From positions 1 to 15,403 of the forward strand of contig CAILBF010000033.1 of assembly GCA_903832395.1 (NCBI GenBank): DNA of 15,403 nt, written 5' to 3'. The position numbers and the translations under genes were made by a program. The notes under the pieces are model-generated. The model searched no databases and was not told the origin of the DNA. It was given only the letters and a program-made list of their open reading frames with translations. Shown piece by piece: positions 7,751 to 13,672 of this stretch (positions within the stretch are counted from its first letter, which is position 1; each line of letters begins with the position of its first letter). The DNA is from an uncultured Actinomycetes bacterium. Its GTDB lineage: Bacteria > Actinomycetota > Actinomycetes > Nanopelagicales > Nanopelagicaceae.

Positions 7751-8788
7751 ATGAGTTCACAAAACAGGATGTCGTTTATCGGCCGTGACATGGCCGTTGA
7801 CCTTGGAACTGCGAACACGCTCGTTTATGTGCGTGGGCGTGGAATTGTTCTCAATGAGCCATCTGTTGTTGCTGTGAACCAAGATACTGGCGGAATTTTA
7901 GCCGTCGGCTTAGAGGCTAAGAAGATGATTGGCCGTACTCCTGGAAACATCGTTGCTATCCGCCCACTTAAAGATGGCGTTATTGCAGACTTTGAAACAA
8001 CTGAGCGTATGTTGCGCTACTTCATTCAAAAAGTTCACCGTCGTCGTTATTTGGCTAAGCCACGTATTGTTGTTTGTGTTCCGTCAGGTATCACCGGAGT
8101 AGAACAGCGCGCAGTTAAAGATGCCGCATATGCAGCAGGTGCACGCAAGGTTTATATTATTGAAGAGCCAATGGCTGCAGCTATTGGTGCCGGACTCCCA
8201 ATTCACGAACCAACTGGAAACATGGTTGTAGATATTGGCGGAGGTACAACTGAAGTTGCAGTTATCTCTCTTGGTGGAATTGTTTGTTCATTGTCAATTC
8301 GCGTTGGCGGTGACGAACTTGATCAATCGATTATTAACTGGGTTAAGCGTGAATTCTCACTACTTTTGGGTGAGCGCACAGCTGAAGAGATCAAGATGGC
8401 AATTGGTTCTGCATACCCACTAGCTGGCGAGAACGACGCTGAAATTCGTGGTCGCGATTTAGCAACTGGACTTCCAAAGACAATCGTTGTCTCAGCTGCA
8501 GAAATTCGTAAAGCTATCGAAGAGCCAGTAAATGCCATTGTTAACGCGGTTAAGAGCACATTGGATAAGACTCCACCAGAGCTTGCCTCTGACTTAATGG
8601 ATCGCGGAATCGTTTTGACAGGTGGCGGGGCGCTATTAAAAGGTTTGGATGAGCGCTTACGTAAAGAGACTGGAATGCCGATTCACGTTGCAGAGCGTCC
8701 ACTAGATGCAGTCGTTGAAGGATCCGGTAAGTGCATTGAAGAGTTTGAAGCCTTAGAAAAAGTCTTAATCTCCGAACCACGCCGGTAG
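7751..8788 (+). CDS. mreB: Rod shape-determining actin homologue MreB
   Basis: MreB is a bacterial actin that forms membrane-bound filaments and guides the peptidoglycan elongation complex. At 345 residues it is normal. Actin-fold nucleotide motifs are visible: phosphate-1 DLGTANTLVY at 17-26, phosphate-2 DIGGGTTE at 161-168, and the adenosine motif LTGGGALLKG around 289-298. The stretch after residue 7 (MSFIGRDMAVDLGTANT) closely resembles Streptomyces MreB. Starting at 7751 adds six residues (MSSQNR) relative to that form, and the AAGGAG site supports this start. It heads an mreB-mreC-mreD-mrdA-rodA block with gaps of at most 13 bases and two overlaps. MreB is absent from mycobacteria and corynebacteria, so it separates this organism from those rods. 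Confidence 0.98.
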   Translation: MSSQNRMSFIGRDMAVDLGTANTLVYVRGRGIVLNEPSVVAVNQDTGGILAVGLEAKKMIGRTPGNIVAIRPLKDGVIADFETTERMLRYFIQKVHRRRYLAKPRIVVCVPSGITGVEQRAVKDAAYAAGARKVYIIEEPMAAAIGAGLPIHEPTGNMVVDIGGGTTEVAVISLGGIVCSLSIRVGGDELDQSIINWVKREFSLLLGERTAEEIKMAIGSAYPLAGENDAEIRGRDLATGLPKTIVVSAAEIRKAIEEPVNAIVNAVKSTLDKTPPELASDLMDRGIVLTGGGALLKGLDERLRKETGMPIHVAERPLDAVVEGSGKCIEEFEALEKVLISEPRR

Positions 8789-8801
8789 GAACTCGTAAGA
8801 G

Positions 8802-9725
8802 ATGCGTAGAGGCAGCGAAGGACGTAGTCGACTCCTCTTAATCATCCTTATTGTTACTGCGCTCTTTCTCATCACGCTCGACTTGCGCGGTGTTGGTGTC
8901 ATTCAAGGTGCACGCCAAGGAACGCAAACAATTCTTTCGCCTTTCCAAAGAGCTGGAAGTTTTGTTCTGACTCCAGTTAAGAACTTCTTCTCGGATGCAA
9001 CTCACTTAGGGCGCACCCGTAATCAAATTGAGAAACTACGTTCTGATAATGCAAAGTTAAAGGCTGAGTTATTAAATCGAAAAAGTGCGGATGTTCAACT
9101 GAGTCAATTAAAATCTATTCTTGATTTAGCCGGTAAGGCCGAGTACAAGATTGTAAATGCACGCGTTATAAGTCAGGGATCTAGTCAATCATTTTCACAG
9201 ACCATCACAATTGACGCTGGGACGAATGCTGGAATTAAAATCAATATGACTGTTCTCTCCGAGTTTGGAATTGCCGGAGTCGTTAAAGATGTATATCCCA
9301 CCTCTGCACTTATTGAACTGGCAACCGACCCAGAATTTCGAATTGGTGTACGGATCGCAGGAACGCAACAAATTGGCATTCTTTCAGGTCGCGGAAATCG
9401 CTCGGCCAGTCTGCAGTTAATCGATAATTTAACGAGCGTCAAAGTTGGAGATATCTTGCTCGCACGGGGCAGTGTTGCAAATAGCCCATTTGTTCCAGGC
9501 GTACCAGTTGGCTATGTGACTGCCGTCGATAACTCTCCGGGCGCCATTGCTCAGAGCGCAACGATTCACCTCTATACAGATTTTTCAACTCTTGGAGTTG
9601 TAGCGGTTGTCGTAGGTGCGCCAAAGAATAATCCGGGAGATGCGTTGGTTCCAGTAAAGCCACAGCCAACACCTTTGCCAACAGTTACCGTATTTGTAAC
9701 ACCATCACCGAGTCCAACGAAGTAA
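8802..9725 (+). CDS. mreC: Rod shape-determining protein MreC
   Basis: MreC is a bitopic membrane protein that links MreB and MreD to PBP2 and RodA and activates them from the cell-surface side. The 307-residue protein has a basic cytoplasmic start (MRRGSEGRSR), one membrane helix at about 11-27, and a coiled coil at about 68-104 with regularly spaced Leu and charged residues. The paired beta-barrel domain follows, with family-like stretches such as SQTITIDAGTNAGI and GIAGVV. The last ~30 residues are rich in Pro, Thr and Ser (PQPTPLPTV, TPSPSPTK) and probably disordered outside the membrane. The ATG is 13 bases after mreB; a weak AGGA (8787-8790) overlaps the mreB stop. The opening fits the expected short cytoplasmic segment, so I keep this start. 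Confidence 0.94.
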   Translation: MRRGSEGRSRLLLIILIVTALFLITLDLRGVGVIQGARQGTQTILSPFQRAGSFVLTPVKNFFSDATHLGRTRNQIEKLRSDNAKLKAELLNRKSADVQLSQLKSILDLAGKAEYKIVNARVISQGSSQSFSQTITIDAGTNAGIKINMTVLSEFGIAGVVKDVYPTSALIELATDPEFRIGVRIAGTQQIGILSGRGNRSASLQLIDNLTSVKVGDILLARGSVANSPFVPGVPVGYVTAVDNSPGAIAQSATIHLYTDFSTLGVVAVVVGAPKNNPGDALVPVKPQPTPLPTVTVFVTPSPSPTK

Positions 9726-9731
9726 GTACCA

Positions 9732-10253
9732 ATGAATACACGTCAAATTAGTATCACCGTACCGATATTTTTGGTGCTTTTTTTAATACAAGAATCGATT
9801 ATTAGTCAGTTCAGATTACCTGGTGGGGGCTTTTCGATTTTTCTTATTTTTTCTATTACTTGGGCGCTCATGAGTTCGCCCGAGATCGCAGCACTGTGTG
9901 GTTTCTTTGCTGGACTCTTAATGGATCTTTCCCAAAGCTCCAGTGGACCAATAGGTCAATGGACTCTACTGATGATTGCAATATCGTATGCAGTTGCTTA
10001 TTTGGGTTCTGGAAATGAAATTATGGCCAGCAATCCACTGGGTTTCACTTTCTTCACGGCCCTTGCAGTCTTTGTTGTTGAATCTGCCTTTGTAGTAACT
10101 GGCGCGTTACTTGGTGTCGCTTCGGGGAGTTTTGGACAAGTTCTCATTACTATCGGTGGAGTTTTTGTTTGGGCTCTAGTGGTAACACCGATTTTCTTAC
10201 CAATCTTTTCTCGCTTGCATGCATTTACCTTTGATACGCGGTTATCTCAATGA
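9732..10253 (+). CDS. mreD: Rod shape-determining membrane protein MreD
   Basis: MreD is a small polytopic partner of MreC in the elongation complex. The 173-residue protein is almost wholly hydrophobic, with about five membrane helices. The conserved GLLMDLSQ stretch with a following GPIG (residues about 61-75) is the recognisable MreD signature. The ATG comes six bases after the mreC stop with only a poor ribosome binding site, so translation probably depends on mreC. Its stop overlaps the mrdA start by four bases (ATGA). Identification rests on this motif, the size, the helix pattern and the position between mreC and PBP2; the family is poorly conserved at sequence level. Confidence 0.9.
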   Translation: MNTRQISITVPIFLVLFLIQESIISQFRLPGGGFSIFLIFSITWALMSSPEIAALCGFFAGLLMDLSQSSSGPIGQWTLLMIAISYAVAYLGSGNEIMASNPLGFTFFTALAVFVVESAFVVTGALLGVASGSFGQVLITIGGVFVWALVVTPIFLPIFSRLHAFTFDTRLSQ

Positions 10254-12340
10254 ATCAACGCTCGCGCCTGAACTTACTTGTAGTTCAAATATTGATTTTC
10301 TCTCTCATGATGGCACTCTTTGGGCGTTTGTTTTATCTTCAAGTCGCAGCAGGGCCGAAATATCGCGATGCCGCACTTAATATTCAAAGTCGTGATGTAG
10401 TCTCTCCGGCAAATCGTGGCTTAATAGTTGATTCTTCGGGTGTGCCACTCGCTCTAAATAAGGTCGGCTTAGCCATCACCGTCGATCGAATTGCACTCGA
10501 TAAGCAGCCTGATAAAGGCGTCGCCGTACTGCAACGTTTGAGCAAACTGTTGAAACTTCACTATGTCGATGTTTATCGCAACACACGTCTATGTGGAGAG
10601 TTGCCTAAGGGTCAAAAAGCCGGTTGTTGGACGGGCTCTCGCTATCAACCAATTCCGATTACTAAATCGGCGGATCCAGATATTGCTCTGCAAATTGTCG
10701 AGCGCTCGGATCAATACCCAGGAATTGATGCCCAGCCAATTGCGATCAGAAACTACCCAGGAATTGTTGGGGTAAACGCCGCTCATATACTTGGTTACGT
10801 TGGTCCGCTGACCGACACCGACCTTGCCCAAGGAAATGGTAAAAAGTATTTCCGAAGCGAGAGCATTGGAAAATCTGGTCTTGAAATTAAGTATGACTCC
10901 TACTTACGGGGAGTGCCAGGAATCCGCACATTAATTGTTGATCGCAAAGAGGCTATTACTGCGCAAGGTCAAAATACTGCGGCAATTCCCGGTGATCACT
11001 TAGTAACCTCACTTGATGTACGGTTACAAGCTGCCGCGGAGAACGCTTTAGCCGATGCAGTAATGCGTGGTCGGGCAAGTGGATACACATCAGATTCAGG
11101 TGCAGCCGTTGTCATGGATATAACAAACGGTCAAATTTTAGCTATCGCGTCTTATCCAACATATGATCCCAATGCTTTCGAAGCAGGCTTAACGGTGCAA
11201 CAAGCATCAGATTTATTTAGCGAACGGAAATCAGTTCCCGCCCTCTCACGTGCATTGCAGGGTCTATATGCACCCGCCTCTACTTTCAAAGCGGTATCGG
11301 TTATTGCAGCAGTTGCCGCTGGATATAACCTCAATGCCTCTTACAATTGCCCAGCCCAAGTTCAAATCGGAAACCGTGCCTTCCAAAACTTTGAGAGCAA
11401 ATCTCAAGGCACGATGAATATGAAAACAGCCATCGCAGTTTCATGCGACACGATTTGGTACCAAATTGCATATGATCAATGGCTACACGATGGTGGCTTA
11501 AACCCTAAATCCAAGCCTAATGACTACTTCTTCAAGGCAGCGCAGAGCTTTAACATCACGCAGAAAGTTGGAATCGATGTTCCATCTGAATCTTCTTCGC
11601 GCCTAGCTGATCGCGCCTACAAACTGAGCTGGTTTAATCAGAATAAAGACTTTTACTGCAACTATAAAACTCGCGCGCCGGCCTCACAACAGACCGCTTT
11701 TCTAGTTTTATTGGCCCATGAAAACTGTTTAGACGGTTACAAAATTCGTGCAGGTGATGCGGTTAACTTCGCAATTGGTCAAGGCGATACCGTTGTTACA
11801 CCGTTAAAATTAACCCAGATGTATGCAGCAATTGGCAATGGCGGAACCATTTGGCAGATGCTTGTAGGTAAAGCGATCGTAAAGACTGATGGCACTGTTG
11901 TTAAAACTATGACCCCCGTAAAACTTGGCGCGTTAAAAGCCTCTCCTGCAACGCTTGATTTTCTTCATGGAGCGTTGCGTCAAGTAGTTATCAGCGGAAC
12001 TGCTGCCGGGGCATTTGCTGGTTTTCCCATTGAAGTTAGTGGTAAGACAGGTACGGCCGAAGTATTTGGAAAGAATCTCAACGGTTCAGCCAAAGACAAC
12101 ACATCATGGTTTGCTTCCTATGCGCCAAGTAATAAGCCGCGATATGCCGTAGTCATGATGGTCAGTCAAGGTGGCTTTGGTGCAAGCACTTCTGCCGTTG
12201 GAGTCCGTAAAATTTATGAGACCCTTTTTGGTGTTAAGGGCAATAAAATCGTTCCAGGTGCTGCACTATTCCCCGATGGAAAACCACCAACGAAATTACC
12301 TAAGATTTCACCGGCAACTAAACCTAAGGTAGCGCCATGA
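10250..12340 (+). CDS. mrdA: Penicillin-binding protein 2, elongation-specific peptidoglycan transpeptidase
   Basis: A class B PBP that cross-links peptidoglycan during elongation as the partner of RodA. The 696-residue protein has a short cytoplasmic start, one membrane anchor at about 8-28, a dimerisation/pedestal domain containing NRGLIVD (55-61), and a C-terminal transpeptidase domain. The three catalytic motifs are intact: SxxK with nucleophile Ser344 (STFK, 344-347), SCD at 398-400 in place of SxN, and KTG at 599-601 followed by TAEVFG. Two cysteine pairs, Cys115/Cys126 and Cys470/Cys493, lie in the outer part and could form disulphides. The C-terminal tail (about 676-696) is rich in Pro and Lys. 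The start overlaps the mreD stop and the end overlaps rodA, each by four bases. This is a beta-lactam target by family. Confidence 0.96.
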   Translation: MNQRSRLNLLVVQILIFSLMMALFGRLFYLQVAAGPKYRDAALNIQSRDVVSPANRGLIVDSSGVPLALNKVGLAITVDRIALDKQPDKGVAVLQRLSKLLKLHYVDVYRNTRLCGELPKGQKAGCWTGSRYQPIPITKSADPDIALQIVERSDQYPGIDAQPIAIRNYPGIVGVNAAHILGYVGPLTDTDLAQGNGKKYFRSESIGKSGLEIKYDSYLRGVPGIRTLIVDRKEAITAQGQNTAAIPGDHLVTSLDVRLQAAAENALADAVMRGRASGYTSDSGAAVVMDITNGQILAIASYPTYDPNAFEAGLTVQQASDLFSERKSVPALSRALQGLYAPASTFKAVSVIAAVAAGYNLNASYNCPAQVQIGNRAFQNFESKSQGTMNMKTAIAVSCDTIWYQIAYDQWLHDGGLNPKSKPNDYFFKAAQSFNITQKVGIDVPSESSSRLADRAYKLSWFNQNKDFYCNYKTRAPASQQTAFLVLLAHENCLDGYKIRAGDAVNFAIGQGDTVVTPLKLTQMYAAIGNGGTIWQMLVGKAIVKTDGTVVKTMTPVKLGALKASPATLDFLHGALRQVVISGTAAGAFAGFPIEVSGKTGTAEVFGKNLNGSAKDNTSWFASYAPSNKPRYAVVMMVSQGGFGASTSAVGVRKIYETLFGVKGNKIVPGAALFPDGKPPTKLPKISPATKPKVAP

Positions 12341-13497
12341 GCCAAATTTCAGCACGCCAGCGCTTATATCGACGTAGTCGATCATCAATCTTCCACGGCT
12401 TTGATCCCGTACTTACAGGCGCAGTCGCACTCCTATTAATCATTGGAACTTTGTTGGTTTATGCCGCGACCCGTGATTGGTATGCAAGCAACGGCCTAGA
12501 TCCGCAGTACTACTTAAAGCGCCATATTATAAATATCGCAATAGGTGGGTTATTGGCTTACGGCACGACGGTTATTGATTATCGGCTACTTCGCGCATAC
12601 ACCCCGATTTTTTGGGGCGTAGGAGTTTTGGGGTTGGCGATCGTTCTCATTCCAGGTCTTGGAAGTACAGTTAATGGCGCACGCGCTTGGATAGCTCTGC
12701 CTGGTGGATTCCAAATCCAGCCCGCTGAGTTAGCAAAGATCTCAATTATTATTGGAATATCACTTCTGTTATCAGAGCGAACACATGACAGCGACGAACC
12801 ATCAACACGCGATGTGCTTCAGGCATTGGTAGTTGCCGGCATTCCAGTTCTGCTCATTATTTTGCAACCCGATATGGGTACCGTTTTTATTATCAGTGCA
12901 TCGGTCGTAACTATTATTGCGGTCTCAGGTGCGCCATCTAGATGGGTTGCTGGATTATTAATAGTTGCTGTTTTGGGTGGAGTGGTTGCAACTAAAGCCG
13001 GCGTCATAAGCCAGTATCAACTGAAGCGATTGCAAACATTTGTTGATCCAACGGCAGATGTTCAAGGTTCTGGTTATCAACTCAGGCAGGCACGCATCAC
13101 CGTTGGTTCTGGTGGTTTAGTTGGAAAGGGATTATTTAAGGGGCCACAAACAAATGGTCGCTTTGTGCCTGAACAACAGACCGACTTCATTTTCACTGTC
13201 GCAGGTGAAGAACTTGGTTTCCTTGGAAGCGGGTTAATTCTCTTCCTTTATTTATTAATTTTGATGCGATCTTTTGCAATTGCTCGTCGCGCTAATGACC
13301 CATTCGGGCGCTTAGTCACTACAGGCGTCATCGCGTGGTTTGCATTCCAGCTCTTTGAAAATATTGGAATGACGCTAGGTCTGATGCCGATGACGGGTGT
13401 GCCACTGCCATTCATCTCATATGGTGGCTCCTCGATGTTTGCCACATTGATCGGATTTGGCCTCCTGCAGAACGTTCATTCACGCTCACGTGGCTAA
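12337..13497 (+). CDS. rodA: Rod shape-determining SEDS glycosyltransferase RodA
   Basis: RodA polymerises lipid II into glycan strands in the elongation complex, paired with the PBP2 encoded just upstream. The 386-residue protein has a basic N-terminus (RQRLYRRSR) and about ten membrane helices. SEDS motifs are visible: GARAWI at 114-119 with QPAELAKIS following at 128-136, LQPDMGT at 176-182, the large outer loop with GSGGLVGKGLFKGPQ, and PEQQTDFIF at 278-286 holding the catalytic-type Asp283, then GEELGF. The C-terminal PLPFISYGGSS signature is also present. The rodA versus ftsW choice rests on its place in the mre operon next to PBP2. The ATG overlaps the mrdA stop by four bases, and a 175-base gap follows, the largest in the window. 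Confidence 0.96.
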   Translation: MSQISARQRLYRRSRSSIFHGFDPVLTGAVALLLIIGTLLVYAATRDWYASNGLDPQYYLKRHIINIAIGGLLAYGTTVIDYRLLRAYTPIFWGVGVLGLAIVLIPGLGSTVNGARAWIALPGGFQIQPAELAKISIIIGISLLLSERTHDSDEPSTRDVLQALVVAGIPVLLIILQPDMGTVFIISASVVTIIAVSGAPSRWVAGLLIVAVLGGVVATKAGVISQYQLKRLQTFVDPTADVQGSGYQLRQARITVGSGGLVGKGLFKGPQTNGRFVPEQQTDFIFTVAGEELGFLGSGLILFLYLLILMRSFAIARRANDPFGRLVTTGVIAWFAFQLFENIGMTLGLMPMTGVPLPFISYGGSSMFATLIGFGLLQNVHSRSRG

Positions 13498-13532
13498 GTA
13501 AGGCGCGTGAAGTAGGTAATTTCGCCCTCCTC

Positions 13533-13541
13533 TGCCATACT
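13533..13541 (+). promoter_or_regulatory. Possible extended -10 promoter for rne
   Basis: TGC followed by CATACT forms an extended -10 element that resembles the TANACT boxes elsewhere in the window, apart from the first base. It lies 36 bases after rodA and would give an rne mRNA with a leader of about 125 bases. The -35 region (around 13513-13518, TAGGTA) is a poor match. Confidence 0.35.
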
Positions 13542-13560
13542 TAGGCCAACAGTTCAGCGC

Positions 13561-13588
13561 GGCTCGCGAAACCTTCGCGGCAAAAGCC
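13561..13588 (+). promoter_or_regulatory. Hairpin in the rne 5' leader
   Basis: CGCGAA (13565-13570) and TTCGCG (13574-13579) form a perfect six-base-pair inverted repeat around a three-base loop. Outer GGCT (13561-13564) can pair with AGCC (13585-13588). The direct repeat CAGCGCGG flanks it (13555-13562 and 13589-13596). By analogy with E. coli, where RNase E represses its own mRNA through a leader structure, this could be an autoregulatory element. That role is inference. Confidence 0.4.
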
Positions 13589-13605
13589 CAGCGCGGACAG
13601 GTAAG

Positions 13606-13630
13606 AAAAAACCTAAACGGGGATTTTTTT
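13606..13630 (+). terminator. Weak terminator-like or attenuator-like hairpin before rne
   Basis: AAAAAACC at 13606-13613 can pair with GG and the seven-T run at 13621-13630, leaving one bulged A. Only two G-C pairs support the stem, so termination would be weak. If real, it would either end the mreB-rodA message or, if transcription starts near 13541, act inside the rne leader. Confidence 0.25.
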
Positions 13631-13657
13631 AACATTAGAGCGTTTTTATAGACGCAT

Positions 13658-13663
13658 AGAGGA
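13658..13663 (+). promoter_or_regulatory. Ribosome binding site of rne
   Basis: AGAGGA ends nine bases before the ATG at 13673. An in-frame TAG at 13649-13651 rules out any start further upstream, and this ATG is the first in frame after it. Confidence 0.6.
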
Positions 13664-13672
13664 TTTGGTGCC

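Noticed and set aside
13558..13568. CGC-N5-GCG resembling a ClgR-type site in the rne leader
   Set aside because: The bases around the two half-sites do not fit the ClgR consensus as I recall it, and the palindrome is better explained as part of the hairpin. No full ClgR-like site was seen before clpX either, only a GCGAAC half.
13498..13672. tRNA or small protein gene in the rodA-rne gap
   Set aside because: No cloverleaf with a T-loop GTTCRA motif, and no open frame with a start site and plausible coding content was found.
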